Assembly (NCBI GenBank): GCA_030123565.1
Contig: CP126122.1
Location: forward strand, 2,928,800 to 2,992,799
Source of the DNA: Nitrospira sp.
GTDB taxonomy: Bacteria > Nitrospirota > Nitrospiria > Nitrospirales > Nitrospiraceae
Reading direction: 5' to 3'
Length of the DNA: 64,000 nucleotides
The position numbers and the translations under genes were made by a program. Position 1 is the first letter of the stretch; every line of letters starts with the position of its first letter. Below the pieces are notes generated by a model. The model did no database searches. It worked only from the letters and a program-made list of their open reading frames with translations, and had not been told where the DNA came from. Of this stretch, positions 40,500 through 49,887 are shown piece by piece.

Positions 40500-41843
40500 A
40501 TGCAAGCGCAGGCGGGGCAAGGTTGGGAGCCGATGGAGGAGGCGAGGCGGGAATCATTGCGCATCCGATTCGACAGGGTATCCGGCCACGCCGCTGCATG
40601 GCGCCGGCTCCTGACCACTCGTAATTTCGGCTGGTTGTGGTCGGGGCAGGTGATCTCCCAAATCGGTGACGGCCTGACCAAAGTGGCGCTCCTGTTTTTT
40701 GTGTATGATCTTACCGGTTCGGCGCTCAAGATGACCGTCATCGGAGTGCTGCAGACTATTCCGCCCTTGCTGTTCGGACCCTTCGCGGGTGTCTATCTCG
40801 ATCGTCTACCGAAGCGGGCAACCCTGATCGTCGTCGACCTCGTTCGTGTCGAACTTCTTATTCTCATCCCGACGCTGTATGGAATGAACTCACTGTCCCT
40901 TGTGTCCCTCTATGCCATTGTCTTCGCCATCTCCTGCTTTTCGATGGCGTATGGGCCGATGTTGAGCGCCATCGTCCCCCTCATTGCGGAGAAGGATGAG
41001 CTCACTCCCGCCAATGCCCTCATTCAAGGCAGTGTGACGATCGGCCAACTGTTGGGTCCGGCCATCAGCGGCCTGTTGATTGCACTTATCGGAGCCCAGA
41101 ACGTCCTCTATGCCAATGCCGGGACGTTCTTCCTCTCGGCCCTGTGCAAAATTCCCCTCGCATTGCCCCAACAGGCTGAGAAGGCCCGCACCTCGACTCA
41201 CACGGCCTTGGAAGACCTGCGAGCCGGTTTCAAGTTCGTCTTCCAGGATCACCCAATCCTATTGCTGCTGGTGATTATCGCCTCCGTCTTCATGTTCAGC
41301 TCGACCGGCTTCGTGTTCATGTTGCCGGTCATTGGAGAGCAGATCCTGCGAGTCGACTCGGTCGGTTTAGGATGGCTTTGGTCCTCGCTGGGCATCGGCC
41401 TGCTCCTTTCCACACTCTGGCTCGTCTTGTCCGAACAGAGACGTCTCTGTCGACGTCTCTGGATCATGGCCGGCGCCGCGCTCATCGGCGGTCTGGCCGT
41501 CCTCGCCTTGACCTGGACCAGCTCGTTCATTGGGGCCGCGTTGTTGATTGCAGCCATCGGCGGCAGTTCGGGGCTGATCACACCGATCGTCGCCAGTTCG
41601 CTGCAGGAGAACACGCCCAAAGATCTGCTGGCCAGGATTTTCAGCGTATTCAATACGGGCACCATGGGCATGGCCATTCTCGGCATGACAATGTTCGGTT
41701 GGACTGCCGACCGGTATGGCCCCTCCCTCGCACTATCGGCCATGGCTGCGGTGGGGATCGCAACGGCCGTTCTGACCGCCTCGACGATCCCATGGTGTAA
41801 ACGGCTCGATCCTCAAGGCAGCACGGCTGGAAGCCACGCCTGA
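40500..41843 (+). CDS. MFS transporter (EntS/MFS_3-like)
   Basis: This 447-aa inner-membrane protein has about 12 spans, starting at the ATG behind GAAGGG. NFGWLWSGQVISQIGDGLTKVALLFFVYDLTGSALK is the usual start of the MFS_3 group, and DRLPKRATLIVVD lies in the loop 2-3 motif. Substrates of this group include siderophores and macrolides, and nothing here points to one. It is a single plus-strand gene between divergent and convergent neighbours. Confidence 0.88.
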   Translation: MQAQAGQGWEPMEEARRESLRIRFDRVSGHAAAWRRLLTTRNFGWLWSGQVISQIGDGLTKVALLFFVYDLTGSALKMTVIGVLQTIPPLLFGPFAGVYLDRLPKRATLIVVDLVRVELLILIPTLYGMNSLSLVSLYAIVFAISCFSMAYGPMLSAIVPLIAEKDELTPANALIQGSVTIGQLLGPAISGLLIALIGAQNVLYANAGTFFLSALCKIPLALPQQAEKARTSTHTALEDLRAGFKFVFQDHPILLLLVIIASVFMFSSTGFVFMLPVIGEQILRVDSVGLGWLWSSLGIGLLLSTLWLVLSEQRRLCRRLWIMAGAALIGGLAVLALTWTSSFIGAALLIAAIGGSSGLITPIVASSLQENTPKDLLARIFSVFNTGTMGMAILGMTMFGWTADRYGPSLALSAMAAVGIATAVLTASTIPWCKRLDPQGSTAGSHA

Positions 41844-42056
41844 CCGCCAGCAACACTCCTTCGAACCACCCATCACTCAATCGGTCTCATCAGGGGAGCA
41901 ACCTGTGTTCCCCCTTGTGCAGTTTCTCGCATTGCATCAAGGCTCGCCGATACATCGGCAGAAATCCTGTCGGCCATCCCGCAACCTGCCGGTTCTTGTA
42001 TAATGCGACGCTTACAGGCCCAAGCTGGTTCCATCCCAAGATGAAACGGAGGTCGA

Positions 42057-42818
42057 ATGACATGCCGTAGATACCGTTCTTCTATTCCTTCAATGTTGTC
42101 ACTGGCGGCATTACTCATGTGCAACCAGCTCGACAGCCAGGCCGGAGAGGCGACCATCGATCCCGCCGTGAAACGATCGTTGGAACAGGTGATCGAAGAG
42201 TACATCCGGATGCATCCGGAGGTGATCGAGCAATCATTGCAGGCGTTGGAAAACAAGCGTGCGGCGGAAGAGCAACAGCGACAACAGGCCGCCATCGTCG
42301 CCCATCAACAGGACCTGCTCCATGATCCGGCTTCCCCCGTGAGCGGAAATCCGACCGGGGATGTGACCGTCGTGGAGTTCTTCGACTATCGCTGCGGGTT
42401 CTGCAAGAAGGCGGCATCGGCCGTGACCCAACTGCAACAGGGTGATGCCGGCGTGCGCATCGTCTACAAAGACTTCCCGATTCTCGGCGAGGCTTCCGAG
42501 TTGGCCGCCAAGGCAGCCCTCGCCTCGAACCTTCAGGGCAAACACCGCACCTTTCATGAAGCCCTACTGGCTGCGAAAGGCGACCTCACCAAAGAACAGA
42601 TCTTCCATATCGCACAAGAGGCGGGCCTGGATGTGACGACGCTCGAACAGGACATGGTGAACCCGGAATGGCAGGCCGTCATCGACCGCAACCGCCTGCT
42701 CGCCAAAGACTTGGGCATCAGCGGCACACCGGCCTTCATCGTCGGTCACGATCTCGTACCGGGAACCCTGGACATCAAGATGCTGCAGGACTTGGTGGCT
42801 CGCAGGCGGGCGCCCTAA
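42057..42818 (+). CDS. DsbA-family thiol:disulfide oxidoreductase
   Basis: This 253-aa exported thioredoxin-fold protein starts behind GGAGG. It has a signal region (SMLSLAALLMCNQLDSQAG), a helical N-terminal extension (VIEEYIRMHPEVIEQSLQALENKRAAEEQQ) and the active site FFDYRCGFCKKA, with the cis-Pro in GTPAFIV. The extension and CGFC resemble the Com1/DsbG-like group. It probably makes or isomerises periplasmic disulfides. It converges on the copper-oxidase gene, separated by two hairpins. Confidence 0.9.
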   Translation: MTCRRYRSSIPSMLSLAALLMCNQLDSQAGEATIDPAVKRSLEQVIEEYIRMHPEVIEQSLQALENKRAAEEQQRQQAAIVAHQQDLLHDPASPVSGNPTGDVTVVEFFDYRCGFCKKAASAVTQLQQGDAGVRIVYKDFPILGEASELAAKAALASNLQGKHRTFHEALLAAKGDLTKEQIFHIAQEAGLDVTTLEQDMVNPEWQAVIDRNRLLAKDLGISGTPAFIVGHDLVPGTLDIKMLQDLVARRRAP

Positions 42819-42900
42819 CGTCTCGGCTGTTTCTTAAGGAGGAAGGAAGTAGGGACAACCGAACGGCGACAGAGGAGAAATCTCTCGTCCTCAAACAAAG

Positions 42901-42930
42901 ACGTGGGGGAGTCGATCGACTCCCCCACGT
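42901..42930. terminator. Perfect 30-bp palindrome between convergent genes
   Basis: ACGTGGGGGAGTC and its complement GACTCCCCCACGT pair around GATC-type centre bases, with no mismatch. It lies 80 bases after the DsbA-like gene and 66 before the copper-oxidase stop, and could stop transcripts from both sides. Confidence 0.68.
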
Positions 42931-42958
42931 GGTGATTGGGACCGGCACTGCATCGAGA

Positions 42959-42989
42959 GGGCGGCGCCTTCTTCAGTGAGGCGCCGCCC
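42959..42989 (-). terminator. Terminator of the multicopper oxidase gene
   Basis: GGGCGGCGCCT and AGGCGCCGCCC form a perfect 11-bp stem with a nine-base loop, seven bases past the stop codon of the oxidase gene. There is no strong T-run. Confidence 0.68.
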
Positions 42990-42995
42990 GAATCA

Positions 42996-45900
42996 CTAAC
43001 GGACGTTGGTCGCGGTACGGGAGACCTTGGCATCACCCGACTCGGACCCAGCCCTCTTGATCGAAGGTGCCTGCTGGTTCAACGGGAGGATCCGTTGATC
43101 GTCCACCGGAAGCACCTTCAACAGTCCCCACTGCCCAGACTGGGCATAGGGCAGACGCTGGTTGCTCCAGACATAGTCGCCCGGCAAGCGGAAGCTGCCG
43201 CCGGCGGCAGGGATGAAGGCATCCAACGCTTCAGAGGCTGAAAACTCGACGACGCTGATCTGGTCGGCCCCGCGCATGAACGGCTCGATCGGCCATTCGT
43301 GCTTCTCGACGCTGAACATCCCGTTCTGCTCGTTGCTCGCGCCGAACACATGGATACGCACGGGATCTCCCGCATGCGCCTCGATGAGCGGCGTGGCGAT
43401 GCTCTCCGGTTTATCGACGGAACAGGGTTGGAAGACCCTGCCCAACGTGCAGCCGGACGCTTCACGGAACTTATAGGGTTCCGAGCGATAGTTGACGGCC
43501 GTCAGCCCGGCGGTGTTCTGCACGTAGGGCATGAAGCTCGTCCCGATGATGTTGTCCTCGTCCTGGAAGAAGAGGGCCACATCGCGGTAGTTCGAACGGT
43601 TCTCGTAGCCTTGAATGGTCCGGTCTACGATCACGTCGGCGATCCAGCTGTTTTTCGTCGAAATGTCCGCGCCGGTCTTCGGATCGCGATAGGTGGCACC
43701 CTTCGGGCCGATCACGATGCCGCCGAACAGGCCGTTGCGAGGGTTCGTCATCACGTTCCCCCAATCCCACACCAGGGACGCAGTTTCCCCGATGAACGGA
43801 TCGGCGTAATAGGTGTAGACGCGGCTCTCACCGGGCGCAACCGTTTGCTCACCGGGGTTGTTGCCGACGTTTGCACCCAGGGAATCCTTCGGATCGAAGG
43901 CCAAGCCGATCGCCGAGAACGACGCGCGGCTCTGCTTCATCTTGTTGGTCAACTTGACCTTGAGGCAGTCCCCGACATTCGCCCGCAACGTCAGCGGCAT
44001 CGGCTGCACGCCGGACGCCACGGTCGCCGCGTCCTCATCCAAGACGTAAATCTTGGCATCGGGGTTGACCATCTGAATGGTCCGCTCGAAGTCCACCTCG
44101 ATGGCATCCGGTGCCTTCGGGTTCAACTTCATCGACGGGAAATCGATCGCCGAGACGTTGAAGTTCTTCACCGGCGCATCGGATGGGCACACCGGCGGCG
44201 CTGCCGGAATCACATTGCGTCCGCTATACCCGGCAGGCAACTTCTGCAGGTCCGGCACATCCTTGTCCAGCACCCGCAGGATACCCCACGCGCCTTCGGA
44301 GAACTTGGACGAGCGACCGTTGAAATGGATATAGTCGCCTGCCTGCAGTCTCGGCCCGCCTGCTTGCGGCACCACCAGATCGTACCGCTCGGCGATGCCG
44401 ACATGGATGGAGTTCTTCCTGTTCGCGTCGCCGGCATACCGTTCGGTCAAGTAGGTATGACCGGACAACGTCCAGACCATGCTCTCGTTGGTCATGGTCT
44501 GCAGCAATCGGAACACAACCGTATCCCCCAGGTAGGCCCGCACCATCGGCGTATAGGGATCGCCGTGCACGGCGCTGCTGAAGAGCTTCGACGGATCCGG
44601 ATTGGCTTTCAGGCGACCGGTGATCGGCTCCGCCCTGAAGTTGAGGCTGCCGCCGGTCGTATGGGTGCCGCCGTTCAGGAACGGCATCGGCGTCATCTTG
44701 ATATGGTCCGGAATCGGGAACGACACGGTCTTCCCCGCTTCCAAGGCCACCTCGATCGGCTGACCGGGCGGATTGCCCGCCGTTACGATGTTGATCGTGT
44801 GCGGCACACTGTCGTTCAACTGGACCAAGAGTTCACGGAAGCTGCCGTTCACCCCGTAGCCCACCGGCTCCGCGGTCCGGATGTCCGCCAACGGACCGCT
44901 CCGGATCGGCGCACCGGTCTTCGGATTGTGATAGGTCGAACCGACCGGCTCGACGATCATCGTGCCGAACCCGCCGTGGCCCCAGGTGATCCGGCCCAAC
45001 GCATGGTCGTGCCAGAACACGGTGCCGACATCGGAATCGACCCAGAACCGCTGTCTGACGAATTCCACCGTCACGATATCCTTGACCGGATGGTCGTGTT
45101 TCAATGGTCGAACCAGGGTGATCTCGTTACCCTTGATCGACTTGATTCGTCCGACTTCATTCCCGCCGACATTGTCCGCCCCGATCAGAATCTCAATTTC
45201 AGGATGATACTGGGCGGCGTTCTTGACGGTGATGACCCGGTCGCCCTTCTTCGCCGCCTTTGTGAACACGGTGTTCAAGGGCATCGGCAAGCCCTTGTCC
45301 GTTTTCTTCTCCAGCATCGTGAACGGGCGCACCGACTGTTCGTTCGAGAACCCGGTGATCACGCCGTCCGACGACTGGTTGTCGAACTGCAGGAAGTGCC
45401 AATGGGTATTGACTTTCGACGCATGGAAATTCGAGTAGTCGTCGTCTTCCCATTCGCTGGTCAACATCCAATCGACGCAATCGTAGATGTTCGACCGCAC
45501 GACCAACGGGAACTTGAGGTCGTTGTTTTTCCGGATGGCGGCTTCTTCTTCGTGCAAGACGTAGATCAAGCCGCCCTCATCCATGATCGCCGGCGTGTCG
45601 CCCTGCTTGTCGGCCAACATCATCGGCGTGTGGATGAAATGCACGTTGTATTTCTTCGAACCGGCATTTTCCGGACAGAGGCTCCACCGCCCATTTTCCC
45701 CCGGCTTGGCCGGGTAGGAACTCGGCAGCCCGTCTTCCTCCAGGCGGATCATCTCCAACCACGGGGAAGGATTGTGGCCTTTCGAGAACGGCACGCGTCG
45801 TCCGAAATGCGGTTTCAAGTGGGGCCATGAAACCTTGCCGGTCAACGGTTCGAACACGATCGGCAGACGTTCGCCAGGATGGGCCGATTGATAGCGCGGA

Positions 45901-47879
45901 TTCGGCACCGTGTTCTCCGGCTCGGTCATGGCGCGGTTGCCCTGCCAGCTCCAATTCAACACGCTCGCATCGTAGGACTTGGTCTGCTCGCGCTCATCCT
46001 TTTTATGTCCCGGCAGGCCCTGCGGCGGGAATTGCATATCGACCCAATCCTTGATGGTCACGACGGCCGGATCCGCCTTCCAATCGGTCTTGCCCTTCTC
46101 GACGATCTTGAATTGCTTGCCGAACCAATCGACCGTCTTGCCGATCAACTCGTCGGAGGTCACACCCACCTTGATGCGGCCCTTGCGGTCCGGCAACTCC
46201 AACAGGTCCGGCATCACGTCGTTGTGGTGTTTGCCCTGCTGCAAAGTGTTGTAGACGCGCCAATAGCCCCACATCCCGGCGATGTAGTGATGGGCCACGT
46301 GGCAATGGAAGAGGAAGTCTCCCGCCAACTGCTGGCAGAGGCCGGAGCCGCACTCGGTCTCCAGATCCATGGTTTCGGACGGACCGATGACTTCCACGTC
46401 GACACGGTCGGACTTGGTCCGGATCACCGGATACTTCACCGGGCCGTTCTTCGCCGCATGCCAGAGGGGCATTTCGTCGATCGCCCGCGGGCTGCGCGGC
46501 CAACGGATGGACCCACCGTGCGGATGGTGGGAGTGGAACACTTCCGAGCCTCCGTGCACCAGCCGGAACTTGGCCGGGTCGCCCAGATAGCTGCGGGGAA
46601 TCGTCGTGGCCGGATCGCCGAACGTGTAGGCACTGTAGGCCATCGATTCATCTTCGAACCCAAAGTATTCGTGCTGCGTCTGCATGTTGTCGACGCCGAA
46701 CGGTTCGCTGCGATAATTCAACGCACGGGCCACCGGACGGTAGACGTCGGTCAGGGGATCGCGCTGCGGGATGAAGTCGCCCTTCTTGTTCAACGGGCGG
46801 AAGGCTTCGTCGCCGACTTCATGATAAAAGAGCACGAATTCCCGAAAGTCCGGACCTGCCCCGTTCTTGATGATCGCCTGCCATCCGCTCTTGGCCGGTT
46901 GAGGATCGCCTGTGCCTAGCGGTTCGAGATATTCAGATCCCTTCGGCTCGATCACGAAGGATCCGAAGAGACCCATCACGGTCAGCTCGCGGTCGTTGCT
47001 GTAGGAATGGAATTGCCGGCTGCCCTCCTGCTGCGTGGGCGGGATATACCATTCCATTTCCACGACCTTGCCCTTAGCGGCGATACTGTCCGGATTGGTG
47101 GTCGTCGCAGGCTGGCCCGTGGCCGACATGACCATGCTGGAGCCGTGGATGTTGAGGCTGACTTCTTCATCACCCTCCAATTGATTCCGAAGGGTCAACT
47201 TCACGCAATCGCCTTGATTGCCGCGAAGGACCAGGGGCTGGATGAACTGATTCTGCAATCCGTTCATCACCCCGCCCGGATCGTAGCCCTCTTTCTCGCG
47301 AGCTTCTTTATTCTTGGTCTCTTCCGCGCGGACCTTGTCGATGTTTTCCGTCAACGTGTACATGTAGCCCGGATAATAATCGAGCCACATGTTCAGGGTG
47401 ATTTCGACATTGATCGCCGAGACGTCGTAGGTCCGGACCGGCGCGGTGGCAGGACAACGCCCGCCCAACGACGACACGGGTTCCGTGCCGCTGTTGGACA
47501 TCAACAAGAGATCCTGGTTGCCCGCGCCGTACTGGTGCAGCATGTTGACGTTGTTGTACTGGCCGCCGGTCCTCTGGACCTCTGCGTCGTGCACCAGTTG
47601 TTCGTTGATCTTTTCCATGATGCGCTGATGCTGGCGCTCCATCATGGCCGTCCGCTCCACATGCCCTTCCTGCGCATCCTCGACGATGGTTTGCCCCTTG
47701 AGCCGTTCCGCCCAAGCAGGCTGGCTGTGCGCAGTCGCATGCAGGTCGGTCGGCGCCGCCGATGCAACATGGAACGCCCCGACGCAGACCGAGGGAAGCA
47801 TCACACCCAATAGATACTTCCAGGCCGCTCGAGACCTCCGTTGACTGTTCTTCTTAGGCCCGCTTCGTACCGATCTCAT
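42996..47879 (-). CDS. Giant multicopper oxidase
   Basis: This 1,627-aa exported protein starts at an ATG behind AGAGGAGG, with a signal peptide (WKYLLGVMLPSVCVGAFHVASA). It has repeated cupredoxin modules. Copper motifs occur as HSHHPHGG (about residue 446), FHCHVAHHYIAGMW (about 524), THWHFLQF (about 824) and FWHDHALGRITWGH (about 953). The HCH-type motif with its type-1 copper ligands thus precedes the HWH/HDH pair, the reverse of ordinary laccases. Size and motifs resemble MnxG/McoA-like manganese oxidases, but metal oxidation is inferred. It is under a two-component system and a sigma54 promoter. Confidence 0.85.
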   Translation of the reverse strand: MRSVRSGPKKNSQRRSRAAWKYLLGVMLPSVCVGAFHVASAAPTDLHATAHSQPAWAERLKGQTIVEDAQEGHVERTAMMERQHQRIMEKINEQLVHDAEVQRTGGQYNNVNMLHQYGAGNQDLLLMSNSGTEPVSSLGGRCPATAPVRTYDVSAINVEITLNMWLDYYPGYMYTLTENIDKVRAEETKNKEAREKEGYDPGGVMNGLQNQFIQPLVLRGNQGDCVKLTLRNQLEGDEEVSLNIHGSSMVMSATGQPATTTNPDSIAAKGKVVEMEWYIPPTQQEGSRQFHSYSNDRELTVMGLFGSFVIEPKGSEYLEPLGTGDPQPAKSGWQAIIKNGAGPDFREFVLFYHEVGDEAFRPLNKKGDFIPQRDPLTDVYRPVARALNYRSEPFGVDNMQTQHEYFGFEDESMAYSAYTFGDPATTIPRSYLGDPAKFRLVHGGSEVFHSHHPHGGSIRWPRSPRAIDEMPLWHAAKNGPVKYPVIRTKSDRVDVEVIGPSETMDLETECGSGLCQQLAGDFLFHCHVAHHYIAGMWGYWRVYNTLQQGKHHNDVMPDLLELPDRKGRIKVGVTSDELIGKTVDWFGKQFKIVEKGKTDWKADPAVVTIKDWVDMQFPPQGLPGHKKDEREQTKSYDASVLNWSWQGNRAMTEPENTVPNPRYQSAHPGERLPIVFEPLTGKVSWPHLKPHFGRRVPFSKGHNPSPWLEMIRLEEDGLPSSYPAKPGENGRWSLCPENAGSKKYNVHFIHTPMMLADKQGDTPAIMDEGGLIYVLHEEEAAIRKNNDLKFPLVVRSNIYDCVDWMLTSEWEDDDYSNFHASKVNTHWHFLQFDNQSSDGVITGFSNEQSVRPFTMLEKKTDKGLPMPLNTVFTKAAKKGDRVITVKNAAQYHPEIEILIGADNVGGNEVGRIKSIKGNEITLVRPLKHDHPVKDIVTVEFVRQRFWVDSDVGTVFWHDHALGRITWGHGGFGTMIVEPVGSTYHNPKTGAPIRSGPLADIRTAEPVGYGVNGSFRELLVQLNDSVPHTINIVTAGNPPGQPIEVALEAGKTVSFPIPDHIKMTPMPFLNGGTHTTGGSLNFRAEPITGRLKANPDPSKLFSSAVHGDPYTPMVRAYLGDTVVFRLLQTMTNESMVWTLSGHTYLTERYAGDANRKNSIHVGIAERYDLVVPQAGGPRLQAGDYIHFNGRSSKFSEGAWGILRVLDKDVPDLQKLPAGYSGRNVIPAAPPVCPSDAPVKNFNVSAIDFPSMKLNPKAPDAIEVDFERTIQMVNPDAKIYVLDEDAATVASGVQPMPLTLRANVGDCLKVKLTNKMKQSRASFSAIGLAFDPKDSLGANVGNNPGEQTVAPGESRVYTYYADPFIGETASLVWDWGNVMTNPRNGLFGGIVIGPKGATYRDPKTGADISTKNSWIADVIVDRTIQGYENRSNYRDVALFFQDEDNIIGTSFMPYVQNTAGLTAVNYRSEPYKFREASGCTLGRVFQPCSVDKPESIATPLIEAHAGDPVRIHVFGASNEQNGMFSVEKHEWPIEPFMRGADQISVVEFSASEALDAFIPAAGGSFRLPGDYVWSNQRLPYAQSGQWGLLKVLPVDDQRILPLNQQAPSIKRAGSESGDAKVSRTATNVR

Positions 47880-47931
47880 TGACCTACCTCCTCTTGAAAC
47901 CGTCATCGTCCCTACCGCTACGCCGCTGTGC

Positions 47932-48104
47932 ATGGTGCAGGTTCACGAGGAACCTGCACCATCGTGGAGTGGAAAACTCAGGAGGCCGGTCCTTCCTTCT
48001 CCACATCCTTTTCTTGCGACAGCCGCACTGTTTATGACGGCGCGGGTCCGCGAGGGACCCGCGCCGTACAACGTGAAAAAGTCAGGAGGCCGGTCCTTCC
48101 TTCT
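47932..48104. repeat. Two hairpin-plus-box modules in the oxidase 5' leader
   Basis: Each module is a 13-bp perfect hairpin with a five-base loop (47932-47962: arms ATGGTGCAGGTTC / GAACCTGCACCAT; 48037-48067: arms ACGGCGCGGGTCC / GGACCCGCGCCGT). Each is followed by the same 23-base box beginning TCAGGAGGCCGGTCC (47978-48000 and 48082-48104). The hairpin sequences differ while loop size and stem length are kept. Both lie in the predicted untranslated leader of the oxidase message. Confidence 0.7.
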
Positions 48105-48174
48105 TCACAGTCTGGAAAGGCAAGCGATAAGATTGCGTATCGACCGCTGCACGTATAAAGACGGGTGTAGTGAG

Positions 48175-48190
48175 AGCAAATCCTGTTCCT
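48175..48190 (-). promoter_or_regulatory. Candidate sigma54 promoter of the multicopper oxidase
   Basis: The minus strand reads AGGAACAGGATTTGCT, with GG-N10-GC spacing and a good TTGCT. The predicted start near 48164 gives a leader of about 285 bases that contains the two hairpin modules. Confidence 0.58.
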
Positions 48191-48260
48191 GCGCTCTCCA
48201 CGTCAAAAACTGAAACAATGCTCGGTTTTTTAACACCTGATCGCAGGTACAGGCATGGCG

Positions 48261-48280
48261 ATGGGACTTCGACGCCCCAT
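48261..48280. promoter_or_regulatory. Upstream activator site 1, ATGGGAC-N6-GCCCCAT
   Basis: This is a 20-bp inverted repeat with one mismatch, centred 81 bp upstream of the -24 of the sigma54 promoter. Its outer bases extend the pairing to GCGATGGG / CCCATCGC. Confidence 0.55.
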
Positions 48281-48350
48281 CGCGACAAGTCGATCACGCG
48301 AAAGACATTGATGGTGCTGATGATTGTGAGATGTCCGTAAAATTTGCCAA

Positions 48351-48370
48351 ATGGGACATCGATGTCCCAT
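48351..48370. promoter_or_regulatory. Upstream activator site 2, ATGGGAC-N6-GTCCCAT
   Basis: This perfect inverted repeat (22 bp including the flanking A/T) is centred 90 bp from site 1 and 171 bp from the -24. Two sites of the same consensus between the NtrC-type regulator gene and the oxidase gene point to that regulator as the binder. Confidence 0.6.
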
Positions 48371-48465
48371 TGATCAGGAGGAGGGGAGAGTCATAAACGG
48401 CACCGTGAACGGGAACGGTGGAGACGTGGTTAAAAACGGTGGGCGGCCCTGGTGCAGATCGCTCG

Positions 48466-49887
48466 CTAAAACAGCTCCCGCAAGCCATGCTTCTTGACCA
48501 TCCGTTCGATCGTTTTCCGATCGACACCGGCCTCCCGCGCAGCTCGTCCCATATGGCCGTCGTGGCGCTTCAAGAGGTCGATCAAAAAACTCCGCTCAAA
48601 CGTGGTGACCGCCGCCTGTTTCGCATGTTTGAACGATGCCGCTTCTGCGGAACCGGAACCTGAGTCGTCGGCCCCGCCCATCCGCAACCGTTCCGGCAGA
48701 TGGGTGCTCGTAATGACGGGACCGTCGGCCAGAACCGCCGCCCGCTCGATGACATTCTGCAACTCGCGCACATTCCCGTGCCAGGGGTACCGGCAGAGCA
48801 GATCGGCCGCCGCCTGATCCAGGTCCGGCACGCAGGGCGCCCCGGGCCCCTGCTGTTTCATAAATCGCCGGAGAAACTCCCGTGTCAGGAGGAGAATGTC
48901 TCCCTCCCGACTCCTGAGGGGCGGCAGCGCGATGGGAATGACGTTCAACCGGTAATAGAGGTCCTCACGAAACTCTCCGCGACGACAGGCCGCTTCAAGA
49001 TCCTGGTTGGAGGCTGCGATCACCCGCACATCCACATCCACAAACCGGATGCCGCCCACCCGCCTGACCTGCCGCTCCTGCAACACCCGCAACAGGCGAG
49101 ATTGCAACGTGTGGCTCATCCCGCTGACTTCGTCGAGAAAGACCGTCCCGCCTGCCGCGATCTCGAACAGCCCGGGCTTGGATACATGGGCTCCGGTAAA
49201 GGCGCCCTTCTCATGGCCGAACAGTTCCGATTCGAGCAGGGTGTCCGGGAGGGAGACACAGTCCACCGGAATGAAGGGACGATCCGCCCGCAGGCTGGCG
49301 TCATGGATGGCATGCGCGATCAATTCCTTCCCCGTCCCGCTTTCTCCATAGACCAGCACGTTGGAATGGGTGGGGGCCACCTTTTCGATCAAATCGAAGA
49401 CCGATCGCATGGCGGCACTCTCGCCGATGACCCGCGCCAGGCCGGCGCGTTTCTCCGGACGAGCCTGGTCGCGTCCACGCTCGCCGGCAATGCCGACATC
49501 CACCTTGAGCGCCGCACCATCTTCCCCGAACGCCCGGCGGGCGACCTGCACGAGGTCCGTGCCGGTGAAGGGCTTGGTAATATAGTCGAACGCGCCGTAC
49601 CGCATCGATGTCACGGCCGTCTCCACGGTCGCATGGGCCGTCAGCAACACGACCTGCACGGAAGGATCGAACCGCTTGGCGGCGGTCAAGACCTCGATGC
49701 CGTCGAGATTCGGCATGCGCAGATCCGTGAGGATCAAACCGGGCCGCTCCCGCTGAATGACATCGAGGGCGCGGACGGGATCACACTCCGTGAGGCAATG
49801 ATAGGGCACGCGGCTCAAGATGCGGCGGCAGTTTTCCAACGCATCCTGCTCGTCATCGACGATCAGGACTTTTCCTGCAATCCCCAT
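48466..49887 (-). CDS. NtrC-family response regulator
   Basis: This 473-aa cytosolic regulator has a receiver domain (VLIVDDEQDALENC; phospho-acceptor Asp in LTDLRMPNLDG; Lys in ITKPF). It has a sigma54 AAA+ domain with Walker A GESGTGKE, GAFTGA and VFLDEVSG, and a Fis-type helix-turn-helix (MGRAAREAGVDRKTIERMVKKHGL). It is paired with the kinase gene, whose last 25 bases overlap its start. The next gene in the same direction is the multicopper oxidase, with a sigma54 promoter and two matching palindromes between. Confidence 0.95.
   Translation of the reverse strand: MGIAGKVLIVDDEQDALENCRRILSRVPYHCLTECDPVRALDVIQRERPGLILTDLRMPNLDGIEVLTAAKRFDPSVQVVLLTAHATVETAVTSMRYGAFDYITKPFTGTDLVQVARRAFGEDGAALKVDVGIAGERGRDQARPEKRAGLARVIGESAAMRSVFDLIEKVAPTHSNVLVYGESGTGKELIAHAIHDASLRADRPFIPVDCVSLPDTLLESELFGHEKGAFTGAHVSKPGLFEIAAGGTVFLDEVSGMSHTLQSRLLRVLQERQVRRVGGIRFVDVDVRVIAASNQDLEAACRRGEFREDLYYRLNVIPIALPPLRSREGDILLLTREFLRRFMKQQGPGAPCVPDLDQAAADLLCRYPWHGNVRELQNVIERAAVLADGPVITSTHLPERLRMGGADDSGSGSAEAASFKHAKQAAVTTFERSFLIDLLKRHDGHMGRAAREAGVDRKTIERMVKKHGLRELF

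Noticed and set aside
43299-45830. 843-codon plus-strand frame across the copper oxidase gene
   Set aside because: It is antisense to a protein with clear copper motifs, has biased Arg/His/Asp composition and has no ribosome-binding site.
47928-48213. Short plus-strand frames across the hairpin modules
   Set aside because: They are created by the repeated palindromes, lack family resemblance and lie in the predicted leader of the oxidase gene.
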